In this document: piece by piece, positions 56,911 through 64,000 of the stretch | How the letters are laid out: the number at the start of each line of letters is the position of its first letter | Numbering within the stretch: position 1 is the stretch's first letter | NCBI GenBank assembly: GCA_019637395.1 | Contig: JAHBVR010000010.1 | Span: forward strand, 186,001 to 250,000 | Source: Vulcanimicrobiota bacterium | GTDB lineage: Bacteria > Vulcanimicrobiota > Xenobia > Xenobiales > JADMJV01 | Reading direction: 5' to 3' | Length of the DNA: 64,000 nt | Translations under genes and position numbers: made by a program | Notes under the pieces: generated by a model | What the model was told of the DNA's origin: nothing | Databases searched by the model: none | The model's input: only the letters and a program-made list of their open reading frames with translations

Positions 56911-57759
56911 ATGCGCATGCCTTACGAGGGTCCAAAAGTTTACCGGCGCGATGAACTGACCTACAATCGCTACCTCAAGGTCGAAGAGCTACTGAAGTTG
57001 CAGCAGCTCCAATCCGATCCGCCGCACCACGATGAACTGCTCTTTATTATCATCCACCAGGCCTACGAACTCTGGTTCAAGCAGATCATTCACGAAATGG
57101 AGTCCTGCATCCGGGCCATGCTGGCTCACAAGGTGCTGCCCGCCTACCGCCGGCTGACCCGCATCAACAAAATCCTGCAGTTGCTGGTCAACCAGATCCA
57201 CATCCTCGAGACCATGGCCCCCATCGATTTTCTGCAGTTCCGTGAGAAGCTCAACCCGGCCAGCGGCTTCCAGTCCATCCAGTTTCGCGAAGTGGAATTC
57301 CTGGCCGGCCTGGGCAACGAGAAGCTCATGGGCATTTTTCAAAACTGGCCCGAGTACCGCGAAGCGCTGCAGAAACGCCTGGACGGCCCCACCCTGCGCA
57401 GCGCCTATTACGAGGTCATGCGCGCCTATAAATATCGCATTCCCGAGGATGTCGAAGGCGAAGCCAGCCGGGAGCAAATTCTCGACGCCCTGCGCGAACT
57501 CTACCAGCACCCCAATCACAAATTGCCCATCTACTTCCTCAGCGAAGCCCTCATCGAATTCGACGAATATCTGGTACTCTGGCGCCAGCACCACGTGCTG
57601 GTGGTCGAACGTGTCATCGGCGGCCACCGCAAAGGCACGGGCGGCTCGGCCGGCGTCAAATATCTCGAGTCCACCACCAGCAAACGCGCCTTCCCCCTGC
57701 TCTGGGAAGCCCGCAGCTACCTCACCAAAGAACCCCAATGGGAAGGCGAAGACCTCTAG
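56911..57759 (+). CDS. kynA: Tryptophan 2,3-dioxygenase
   Basis: 282 residues. A heme enzyme opening the indole ring of tryptophan to N-formylkynurenine. Family landmarks: TYNRYLKVEELLKLQ, HHDELLFIIIHQAYELWFKQ (substrate His), HILETMAPIDFLQFRE, SGFQSIQFREVEFLAG, LVLWRQHHVLVVERVIGG and GTGGSAGVKYLEST (heme His in the WRxxHxxxVxRxIG part). Normal length. No kynurenine formamidase or kynureninase follows, so the pathway is completed elsewhere. Confidence 0.95.
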   Translation: MRMPYEGPKVYRRDELTYNRYLKVEELLKLQQLQSDPPHHDELLFIIIHQAYELWFKQIIHEMESCIRAMLAHKVLPAYRRLTRINKILQLLVNQIHILETMAPIDFLQFREKLNPASGFQSIQFREVEFLAGLGNEKLMGIFQNWPEYREALQKRLDGPTLRSAYYEVMRAYKYRIPEDVEGEASREQILDALRELYQHPNHKLPIYFLSEALIEFDEYLVLWRQHHVLVVERVIGGHRKGTGGSAGVKYLESTTSKRAFPLLWEARSYLTKEPQWEGEDL

Positions 57760-57832
57760 AGCCCGCCCCCACACGCGGAACCGTTTAATTAACTCACAAG
57801 GAGAGCCTTCCACCCCCGCGAACCGCGAACAA

Positions 57833-58912
57833 GTGATCTTACATCGCCAACTCAAGGCCTTGCTGCATCGCCTGGGTCTGGACGAAGAGCAGCCGCCGGA
57901 CGAAGATCATTGGCTGGCGCTACTGGTCTTACTCAACGATCGCTTCAGACAGTTCGAAGAAGATCGCCATCGCTTGCAACGCTCGCTGGACATCCATTCC
58001 CGAGAGGTCCAGAGCCTCTATCAAGAACTCACTCAAGAACGCGACAAAGTCAGCAGCGCGCTGGCCTCGGTCGAAAGCGCCCTGATTCTGCTGGATGCCC
58101 AGGGCAAAGCGCTGCTCATCAGCGCCGAGGGCGAGAACCTTATCGGCTACGCCGAGCACGAATTGGAAGGCAAAGAAGTCTTCCCTCTGCTCGGCCTCGA
58201 CCGCATCCTGCCCGATGGCGGCCTGACCCGGCTGCTTCAGGGACTGCGCCCGGTCGAAGTGGACGTGCCCCTGCGCACCCGCCATGGAGTGGAAGAAACC
58301 CGCCTCAGGCTGCAGCCTCTCATCCGCGAGCGCCAGCTGATCGGCTGTCTCATGCAATTTTCCGACCCGGCTCCGGTACCAGAGTCCTACGAGCCGGTTG
58401 AGGCGACCCAGGAAGAACTGGTACCGGTGCCCGCCCTGCTGGAGGTCGAGCCCGACCCCCCCCAGGCGCCGCCGCCCGCCAAGCCCAAAGAACGGCCGCT
58501 CCACGTCTTGCTGATCGAGTCGGATGGAGCCTTCGCCCAGGCCATGCTGGCGCAACTCCGCGAATTACAACACGAAGTGGTCCACGTGGAAGAGGCCGGT
58601 GAAGGCCTCAAAGCCTACTACGAACGCCACTTCGACGCCATCCTTTGCTGCGAACAGCCCAAAGGCTTCGCGGGGGTGGAATTATGCAAGAAGCTACGTC
58701 AAGATACGCGTGGCAGTTACCCCTACTTCATCCTCATGACCCCAGCGGCCGCCCGTCAGAACGCCAAGCAAGCGCTCGAGGCCGGTGTCGACGCCTTCCT
58801 CAACAAACCGTTGGAACCGGTTGAGCTGCAGGTGCGCCTGAAAGTGGCCCGTGGTGTACAAAGCCGCCTCAATCGAGCCTACCCGACTCTGATGTCGCCT
58901 CCCCAGGCATAG
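57833..58912 (+). CDS. PAS-like protein with degenerate receiver domain
   Basis: 359 residues from GTG 57833. The frame is open much further up, but that part is the wrong frame of kynA. A coiled coil (about 45-80) is followed by a PAS-like domain (about 80-180; ALILLDAQGKALLISAEGEN, IRERQLIGCLMQF), a Pro/Glu linker, and a receiver fold (about 225-350; HVLLIESDGAFAQAMLAQLR, YFILMTPAAA, LNKPLEPVEL). The phosphorylated Asp is replaced: FDAILCCEQP where LDLxMP is expected. It keeps Lys but cannot be activated by phosphorylation in the normal way. Confidence 0.72.
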   Translation: MILHRQLKALLHRLGLDEEQPPDEDHWLALLVLLNDRFRQFEEDRHRLQRSLDIHSREVQSLYQELTQERDKVSSALASVESALILLDAQGKALLISAEGENLIGYAEHELEGKEVFPLLGLDRILPDGGLTRLLQGLRPVEVDVPLRTRHGVEETRLRLQPLIRERQLIGCLMQFSDPAPVPESYEPVEATQEELVPVPALLEVEPDPPQAPPPAKPKERPLHVLLIESDGAFAQAMLAQLRELQHEVVHVEEAGEGLKAYYERHFDAILCCEQPKGFAGVELCKKLRQDTRGSYPYFILMTPAAARQNAKQALEAGVDAFLNKPLEPVELQVRLKVARGVQSRLNRAYPTLMSPPQA

Positions 58913-58924
58913 CCCGGCTATGCC
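58906..58924 (+). terminator. Hairpin at the end of the PAS/receiver gene
   Basis: GGCATAGCC-C-GGCTATGCC, a 9-bp inverted repeat that includes the stop codon TAG (58910-58912), followed by AGATTTCTTTC. A third GGCATAG follows at about 58948. Confidence 0.45.
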
Positions 58925-58986
58925 AGATTTCTTTCAGGCCTCTCCGGCATAGTCGATCCGAAAGAAGCCAAAGGCTCATCAGGGAG

Positions 58987-59009
58987 TGACGGAAAGGCAG
59001 TCCGTCATG
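58987..59009 (+). promoter_or_regulatory. Hairpin masking a ribosome site
   Basis: TGACGGA (58987-58993), AAGGCAG, TCCGTCA (59001-59007). The Shine-Dalgarno GGAAAGG lies in the stem-loop, and the A of the ATG at 59007 is the last paired base. Translation of the 163-residue protein may depend on melting this structure. Confidence 0.5.
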
Positions 59010-59498
59010 GTCACAATTTCTCTGCGCGAGGGTCGTCTCGCTTCCCTGGAATCGCGCTGGCGCGGTTGCCAGGCACTCGGCTCCAGCCAGGACCCCCACG
59101 ATTCCGTCTCTCTACTGGGTATCCGCGATCAACGCATCCGCCTGCTCGATTGCGATGACAAGTCCAATTTACAAATGCGCCTGGAGCAGACTCCCAAAGA
59201 AACCGTCATGGTGCTGCGGAACCCCGGTGAAAAGGATTCCCCCGCCATTGCCATCGGTCTGGATTGCCACATCCCTTGCGACGACAGCTGGCTCTCCTTC
59301 GAGAAGCTGGGCTCGGGCATCACGCAACTGACGGTCACCCCCCGACCCGGAGGAGCTTCCCTGGAGGTGGTGGACAACAACACCGTCGAGTATCAGCTTT
59401 CCACTCAAGGCGTGGCGGAGCCTTCGATTGCCTCTCCCGCCATGATTGAGGTCCCGGACGACTGGAAACTGGCCGTACGCGAGGCGCTGGGACAATAG
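59007..59498 (+). CDS. Unknown small beta-rich protein
   Basis: 163 residues from ATG 59007 (a GTG at 58986 lies in frame). It looks like one or two beta-sandwich units (VTISLREGRLASLESRWRGC; QRIRLLDCDDKSNLQMRLEQ; ITQLTVTPRPGGASLEVVD) with an acidic middle and no signal peptide. No family recognised. The last 94 bases overlap the convergent peptidase gene. Confidence 0.55.
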   Translation: MVTISLREGRLASLESRWRGCQALGSSQDPHDSVSLLGIRDQRIRLLDCDDKSNLQMRLEQTPKETVMVLRNPGEKDSPAIAIGLDCHIPCDDSWLSFEKLGSGITQLTVTPRPGGASLEVVDNNTVEYQLSTQGVAEPSIASPAMIEVPDDWKLAVREALGQ

Positions 59499-61366
59499 CG
59501 TTCCACCCAGCCCAAGACTTCTTCGTGCCAGCGCAGACTGTTGCCCGGTTTGCCGACCCAATGTCCCTCGTCGGGGAAGTTGACCAGCCGCGAAGGCACT
59601 CCCTGGCGCTGCAAGGCCGTAAATAGCTGCAGTCCCTGATCGAGGGGGCAGCGGTAATCGCGATCGTTATGCACTACCAGGTGGGGCGTCTTGAACTCGC
59701 CTAATTTGGCGGCCAGCTTGTGGGGAGAGAATTTGGCGTAATCTTCGGGAGAGGACCAGGGCGGGCCGCCGAACTCCCAGTCCGCGAACCACAGTTCGTC
59801 GGTGGCTCCATACATGCTTTCCAAGTTCCAGACGCCGCAGTGAGTGACCAGAGCCTTGAATCGTCCTGTATTGACCGACAACCAGTTGACCATGTAGCCT
59901 CCATAGGAAGCTCCGGCTGCGGCCATACGCGCCGAATCCACGTCCGGCCGCGCGGCCACGAAATCCACCCCGGCCATCAGATCGCGATAAGCCCGCCCCC
60001 CCCAGTCGCGGGACACCTGTTCCTGAAATTCCCGGCCGTAACCGCTGCTGCCGCGCGGGTTGGGCATCAACACCAGGTAGCCTCGAGCCGCCCAAACCTG
60101 TGGATTCCAGCGGAAACTCCAACCCTCTTCCCAACCCCCTTGAGGCCCCCCGTGAACCAGCAGCACCAGGGGCCAGCGCCGGTCGGCCCGATAGCCCGGT
60201 GGCTTAAACAGCCACATATCCATGGAAACGCCGCCTTCGACCGGCACCTGCAGTTTTTCGACCTCGCCCAGCTTCCAGTTCGGCCGGTTGCCCAGTCCAT
60301 TCGACTTGCCGTTCACCTCTCCCCAGACCACCCGGGGCGGCAGCCTGAACGAAGACTCGATGCCGGCCCATTTGCCGCCTCCGCCGGTAAGCCCGTGAAT
60401 TGAGCCCTGATGATGTAACATCCGGCTCCCCGCATATCCCCGGGTCACACCGCCGACCGTGCGCGTCATCAACCAGCCCGAGCTGGAGGCCGTCAGTTCT
60501 CCCAGGTCATCGCCGAGTTTCTCGTCGCGCCATTGGCCCAAAGCCGTCAACGGGCAACTGCGCACCTGGGGAAATTCCGATTCATAACCGGGCCTTATAT
60601 AACTGACGATATAAAGTCGCCCGTTCCAGACCCTGGGCCCCAGATCGGCACCCGGATTGGCCCGCGTCAGATTCAGCCGTTCGCCGGACTTCAAGTCCAC
60701 GCGAAATATATCGTAATTTGTATCATAAGCTTGACCACGCACGGGCGGAGCACTATAAAACAGGCCGCCTCCCGCCACCACAAAGCCGTCCCCCGACGAA
60801 AAGGCTCCCGAAGTAGCGACTGCATCCCCCGAGCCAGCTGTCACATCCCGCGATTTCCCTGACAGGTCCGACACAAAGAGATGGCGCCGCCGGCCGTCCC
60901 ACCACTGGTTCCAGCGCCGCTCAAAGAGATCGTCATAGACGCGGGCTCCCTTGAACTCGGGCCCCACCGGCGCCGAATAGACCAGCGAGCGCCCATCCTC
61001 TCCCCAGATCACTTCTTCGGGCTCGATCTTACCCACTCGCCGCCATTGCCACTGGCCCGTCCCGCTCACCCAGACGCCGCCGGCTCGCTGGCATAACAAC
61101 TGTTTCCCATCGGGTGACCAGCGCGCTCCGCTGGCATTCTTCAGCACCGTCAGCGGCGCCGTCCCCCCCATCGCGTAAAGGCGCATCTCACTGAAGGAAC
61201 GATTGGCTTTGATCGAGGGCTGGCTCACTTCCACCGCCACATACTTCCCGTCCGGCGACATGGCGCAACCGGTGGGACGTTCCGCTTCAATCAGAGCTCG
61301 TGGCGTCAACACCGGCTGCCCCCAGGCCGCCGCGCTCAACCACCCCAACAACAACCAATGCTTCAT
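59405..61366 (-). CDS. Secreted S9-family prolyl-oligopeptidase-like peptidase
   Basis: 653 residues from ATG 61366, with a signal peptide (MKHWLLLGWLSAAAWGQ). A WD40/TolB-like propeller region (about 30-370) is followed by the peptidase domain (about 390-640) with Ser in AGASYGGYMVNW, Asp in VHNDRDYRCPLDQG and His in FPDEGHWVG. It cleaves short peptides or releases acylated amino acids outside the cytoplasm. The last 25 residues (SASRTASFQSSGTSIMAGEA...) are low complexity where the gene overlaps its convergent neighbour, so the ancestral stop was probably earlier. Confidence 0.88.
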   Translation of the reverse strand: MKHWLLLGWLSAAAWGQPVLTPRALIEAERPTGCAMSPDGKYVAVEVSQPSIKANRSFSEMRLYAMGGTAPLTVLKNASGARWSPDGKQLLCQRAGGVWVSGTGQWQWRRVGKIEPEEVIWGEDGRSLVYSAPVGPEFKGARVYDDLFERRWNQWWDGRRRHLFVSDLSGKSRDVTAGSGDAVATSGAFSSGDGFVVAGGGLFYSAPPVRGQAYDTNYDIFRVDLKSGERLNLTRANPGADLGPRVWNGRLYIVSYIRPGYESEFPQVRSCPLTALGQWRDEKLGDDLGELTASSSGWLMTRTVGGVTRGYAGSRMLHHQGSIHGLTGGGGKWAGIESSFRLPPRVVWGEVNGKSNGLGNRPNWKLGEVEKLQVPVEGGVSMDMWLFKPPGYRADRRWPLVLLVHGGPQGGWEEGWSFRWNPQVWAARGYLVLMPNPRGSSGYGREFQEQVSRDWGGRAYRDLMAGVDFVAARPDVDSARMAAAGASYGGYMVNWLSVNTGRFKALVTHCGVWNLESMYGATDELWFADWEFGGPPWSSPEDYAKFSPHKLAAKLGEFKTPHLVVHNDRDYRCPLDQGLQLFTALQRQGVPSRLVNFPDEGHWVGKPGNSLRWHEEVLGWVERYCPSASRTASFQSSGTSIMAGEAIEGSATP

Positions 61367-61457
61367 CTTCACCCTCACTCCCCCAGCTTCCCACCCCGCT
61401 CCCCGAAACCCCTCCCATGCAGGGCAAGTCTCCCTTGGCCAGAAAGTGACTACAGTC

Positions 61458-61706
61458 ATGACTATGAACTCAAAAACTTATTCTAAGAGTCATCTCAAAG
61501 CTCACATGCTGGAGATCATGAGAGAACTGGAGCAAACCGGAGAAGAAGCGATTGTAACCGATCACGGCCGCCCCGTCTTGCGTATCGTTCCTATTCATCG
61601 AGGCCATTCGGTCGATCAAATCTTCGGACCTTACCGCCAGGGGCCAAAATTAGAGTTCCTCGAGCCTCCTGATACCCCCACCCTCGAAGAGTGGGAAGAG
61701 GTGTGA
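61458..61706 (+). CDS. Phd/YefM-type antitoxin
   Basis: 82 residues from ATG 61458. The N-terminal DNA-binding part fits Phd/YefM antitoxins (YSKSHLKAHMLEIMRELEQT, EEAIVTDHGRPVLRIVPI), followed by a toxin-wrapping tail (EFLEPPDTPTLEEWEEV). It neutralises the PIN toxin encoded next and normally represses its own operon. TGACT-AC-AGTCA (61448-61459) at the start codon may be the operator. Overlaps the toxin gene. Confidence 0.8.
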   Translation: MTMNSKTYSKSHLKAHMLEIMRELEQTGEEAIVTDHGRPVLRIVPIHRGHSVDQIFGPYRQGPKLEFLEPPDTPTLEEWEEV

Positions 61707-62086
61707 AAGTTGTCCTCGACACATCCGCCCTGCTCTTCTGGACCCTTGACCCGGAACGGTTAAGCGCCGCAGCCGCGAAAGCCATCGAACAGTCAACGGA
61801 AGTTTGTGTGAGCTCGATTTCCATATGGGAAATCGCACTGAAACACCAGCAAGGTAAGTTGAAGCTGCCGCTGTCGCCACAAAATTTCGCTCAGCAACTG
61901 GAAACTGCTGCTCGGATCAGAATTCTCTCGGTCGACTGGGCTACCTGGCTAGAGAGTGTCGGCTTGGAATGGGCGCACCGAGATCCGGCCGATCGATGCA
62001 TCGTTGCACTGGCGCGGGTTCAAGGTTGCGCCCTGGTGACCTCAGACCAGCAAATGCGGCGCTTCTATCCGCTGGCCATCTGGTAA
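61703..62086 (+). CDS. PIN-domain (VapC-like) toxin
   Basis: 127 residues from GTG 61703, overlapping the antitoxin stop by 4 bases. PIN ribonuclease residues: Asp in VVLDTSALLFW, Glu in SSISIWEIALK, Asp-x-x-Asp in HRDPADRCIVALA, and a last acidic residue in LVTSDQQMRRF. It is the COG3744-type PIN protein usually paired with Phd-like antitoxins. It likely cuts tRNA or rRNA when free. Confidence 0.85.
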   Translation: MKVVLDTSALLFWTLDPERLSAAAAKAIEQSTEVCVSSISIWEIALKHQQGKLKLPLSPQNFAQQLETAARIRILSVDWATWLESVGLEWAHRDPADRCIVALARVQGCALVTSDQQMRRFYPLAIW

Positions 62087-62114
62087 GCCCGCCTTATCCT
62101 CCTTTGCAATTAGT

Positions 62115-63101
62115 TTAGCGCTTCCAAAACTCCTCAGCCTCATAAATCCGCTTCAAAAACGCCGAATTGAACTGCTCGGCCCGCGGGCACTCCAATAGCA
62201 CCGGCTGCTCCCAGGCCCGCAGCGTGGCCTCCACCGACTGGGCCAGCGCCTGCGGATGATAGCCACCTTCCAGAAAACCGACCCGCAAAGCCAAGGGGCA
62301 CCAGGCCGCCAGCAGTCCCGCCATCTGTCCAAAACCCGCCGAAGTAATGCCCATGGAGCCCAGCGGATCCGAGGCGTGCGCGTCATAGCCGCAAGACACC
62401 AACAACAACTGCGGGTCCCAGCGCTCCAACACCGGCTTCACCAGATGCTGCAACGCGAACAAATATTCCGCGTCCCCACAGCCGGCCGGCAACGGAAGAT
62501 TGTATAAATTGCCCTGCCCGCGCTCGTCATACCAGCCCGACCCTGGATACAACGGCCACTGATGAAACGACACAAAGCCAATCTCGGGATGGTTCACCAG
62601 GCAATCCTGAGTGCCGTTACCGTGATGTACATCCCAATCCAGCACGAAGACCCGCTCCAGCCCCAGCACCTGGCGCGCATAGCGGGCCGCGATGGCGATA
62701 TTCGAATACAAACAAAAACCCATCGAGCGCGTGGGCGTGGCGTGATGCCCCGGCGGTCGCACCAACGCGAACCCCTGGCCCCGCGCAGCCACCACCTCAT
62801 CCAATAACCGCAACCCACCGCCCACGGCCAGACGAGCCACTTCCAAGCTGCGCGGACTCACCACCGTGTCAGAGTCCACTGAGCCGCCACCCTCGGCGGT
62901 AATCTGCTCCAAAACCTCACTCACCCGCCCCGAGTGGCACAACTCCAACTCGGAAGAAACCGCCAATCGCGGCTCCAGGGACGACCACCCCTGACACTCA
63001 CCCAACCGGTGAAAAATCGCCGCCAGGCGCCCGGCGTTCTCGACGTGATGGCCGGTATCGTGCTCCAAAAAGACCGGCGACTGCAGCAAAAAGCTCCTCA
63101 T
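62115..63101 (-). CDS. Histone-deacetylase-superfamily hydrolase (AcuC/acetylpolyamine type)
   Basis: 328 residues from ATG 63101 (ATGA overlap with the transporter gene). Zinc amidohydrolase residues: HDTGHHVENAGRLAAI at the N-terminus, RPPGHHATPTRSMGFCLYSN (catalytic His pair), VLDWDVHHGNGTQDCL (zinc Asp and His), CGYDAHASDPLG (zinc Asp) and GFLEGGYHPQAL. Bacterial members remove acetyl groups from acetoin-synthase-type proteins, polyamines or other amines. Substrate undetermined. Co-transcribed with the transporter. Confidence 0.9.
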   Translation of the reverse strand: MRSFLLQSPVFLEHDTGHHVENAGRLAAIFHRLGECQGWSSLEPRLAVSSELELCHSGRVSEVLEQITAEGGGSVDSDTVVSPRSLEVARLAVGGGLRLLDEVVAARGQGFALVRPPGHHATPTRSMGFCLYSNIAIAARYARQVLGLERVFVLDWDVHHGNGTQDCLVNHPEIGFVSFHQWPLYPGSGWYDERGQGNLYNLPLPAGCGDAEYLFALQHLVKPVLERWDPQLLLVSCGYDAHASDPLGSMGITSAGFGQMAGLLAAWCPLALRVGFLEGGYHPQALAQSVEATLRAWEQPVLLECPRAEQFNSAFLKRIYEAEEFWKR

Positions 63102-64000
63102 TCGTGCACTGGACCCGCTTTCCAAATCGGCAGGAAGACCAAAGCGCCCAACACCGCTGACCCGGCCAGCATCAAATAGGCTCCGTCCCAGCCAAAGTGG
63201 GCCTGCAAAGAGCTCACACCCACCCCTGAGAGAATGCCGCTCAGATAACCAAAAAAGCCGTGAAAACCGACGGCCGTGCCGGCTGCCCGCTTACCGGCCA
63301 GATCGGCCGACATCAAACCACCCAAAAACTGGGGCCCATACACGGTGAAGCCAATGCCGGCGATGCAGAAAGCCGACATCTGCCAGTGGCCCGCCGGCGA
63401 CTGCCAATAGGCCACAATAAACAGGGCGCATAGCAGCATACTGAAGAAACAAACCGGTGCCCGCCGGCTCTGGAAAAAGCGATCGGTGGCCCATCCCGCC
63501 ATCAGGCAACCCACCAGCCCGGCGATTTCAAAAATGCCGCTGACCAGCCCCGCCTGCACCAAGCTGATAGTTTTCACCTCGGTCAAATAAATGGCCGCCC
63601 AATTTAAAATACCGTAGCGTACCGTGTATACGAAGAAGTTCGCAAAACAGGCCAGCCATAAAGCAGGGTTGCGATAAACCCGGCGGCGCACCAACCCCGA
63701 CAGCTCTTCCTCCTCGGCCACAGGCTGCTTAAATCCAATCGGACCCGGCTCTTCCCCAGGCGCAGGACTAAAAGAAACCGGCGCGTCCTCTACATCCCAA
63801 GGCTCCTCTACCGGAGGTAAGCCCAGCGAAGCCGGCGTATCGCGCACCGAAGCATACAGGAAGACAACCGTCAAAACGCCGATCAGAGCAGGCAAAAAGA
63901 AGCAATAGCGCCAGCCATAGTGGCTACCCCAGTAAGCGCTCATGGTTAAGATGGCAAAAGTTCCGACCTGATGCGAGGTATTGAAAATGCCCCACTTCAG
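63098..64000 (-). CDS. MFS transporter, OPA-like (3' part, runs off window)
   Basis: The frame is open to the window edge, and the upstream codons (LKWGIFNTSHQVGTFAILTM) are clearly coding, so the ATG at 63943 is internal. At least seven membrane helices are visible in the C-terminal part, with a hydrophilic central loop (about 80 residues, EEPWDVEDAPVSFSPAPGEE). The WGIFNTSHQVG segment and ADLAGKRAAGTAVGFHGFFG are typical of the organophosphate:phosphate antiporter branch (GlpT/UhpT). Likely import of a phosphorylated sugar or a relative. Confidence 0.82.
   Translation of the reverse strand: MKWGIFNTSHQVGTFAILTMSAYWGSHYGWRYCFFLPALIGVLTVVFLYASVRDTPASLGLPPVEEPWDVEDAPVSFSPAPGEEPGPIGFKQPVAEEEELSGLVRRRVYRNPALWLACFANFFVYTVRYGILNWAAIYLTEVKTISLVQAGLVSGIFEIAGLVGCLMAGWATDRFFQSRRAPVCFFSMLLCALFIVAYWQSPAGHWQMSAFCIAGIGFTVYGPQFLGGLMSADLAGKRAAGTAVGFHGFFGYLSGILSGVGVSSLQAHFGWDGAYLMLAGSAVLGALVFLPIWKAGPVHE

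Noticed and set aside
57242-57832. Upstream extension of the PAS/receiver frame through kynA
   Set aside because: kynA is unmistakable in another frame. The extension is Ser/Ala/Arg nonsense.
1-64000. CRISPR array or rRNA gene
   Set aside because: No regularly spaced repeats and no rRNA-like sequence seen on either strand. The only tandem repeat is the two-unit element at 47644-47721.

Overview
The window looks like a GC-rich, Gram-negative, aerobic bacterium from a little-characterised lineage. The evidence is an outer-membrane TonB-type receptor, lipoproteins, and a complete aa3/caa3-type cytochrome oxidase operon with SCO, CtaG and a fused heme A/heme O synthase. No rRNA or other phylum marker is present, so I do not name a phylum.

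Layout. (1) About 1-19,900 is one end of an integrated phage-like element that runs off the left edge. At its right boundary is a tyrosine integrase (18577-19773, +), followed by a tRNA/tmRNA-like 3' end that probably marks the attachment site. Leftward from the integrase, on the minus strand, a tightly overlapping early operon encodes excisionase/AlpA-like proteins, zinc-ribbon proteins, a DUF3987-type primase/helicase-like protein, an Xre-like HTH, a terminase-small-subunit-like HTH protein and several unknowns. Next come an accessory stretch (6.4-9.8 kb) and a 1500-residue tape-measure-like protein. No portal, capsid or large terminase lies in the window. The accessory stretch holds two plus-strand genes and a mini-ORF that share a 17-bp leader motif, a three-gene minus-strand cassette with an HNH-like zinc protein, and two decayed genes. 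One of these is a frameshifted copy of the HTH gene at 1.1 kb.

(2) 20-44 kb is host chromosome: an isochorismatase-like hydrolase, the queuosine-precursor transporter YhhQ, a MoeB/ThiF-rhodanese protein, an FHA-GAF-class III cyclase next to a zinc-ribbon/VWA protein, a 1547-residue protein with a possible degenerate GHKL-like N-terminus and recurring beta-rich units, a TonB-type receptor under a palindrome-covered apparently leaderless promoter, MerC/TPR genes, a histidine phosphatase, GluQ, TraB-like, alpha/beta hydrolase and HAD proteins, a two-component system and a methyltransferase. Two tRNA clusters (CAT-Glu-Val and Ile-Ala) lie at 39.4-39.7 and 44.9-45.0 kb. Each has a good sigma70-type promoter and a terminator.

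(3) 45-57 kb carries a zinc-ribbon protein, a glycosyltransferase, ferritin, SCO, a CDP-alcohol phosphatidyltransferase and, on the minus strand, ctaAB-ctaC-ctaD-ctaE-ctaF-cytochrome c-ctaG. SCO and CtaG (copper delivery), heme O/A synthesis and the oxidase subunits together make one respiratory assembly module. A perfect TGTGA-N6-TCACA site lies between ctaAB and the divergent tryptophan 2,3-dioxygenase gene. The window also encodes a class III nucleotide cyclase, which could feed such a regulator.

(4) 57-64 kb carries a PAS/pseudo-receiver protein, an unknown 163-residue protein whose Shine-Dalgarno sits in a hairpin, an S9 peptidase, a Phd-PIN toxin-antitoxin pair, a histone-deacetylase-family hydrolase and a truncated OPA-like MFS transporter.
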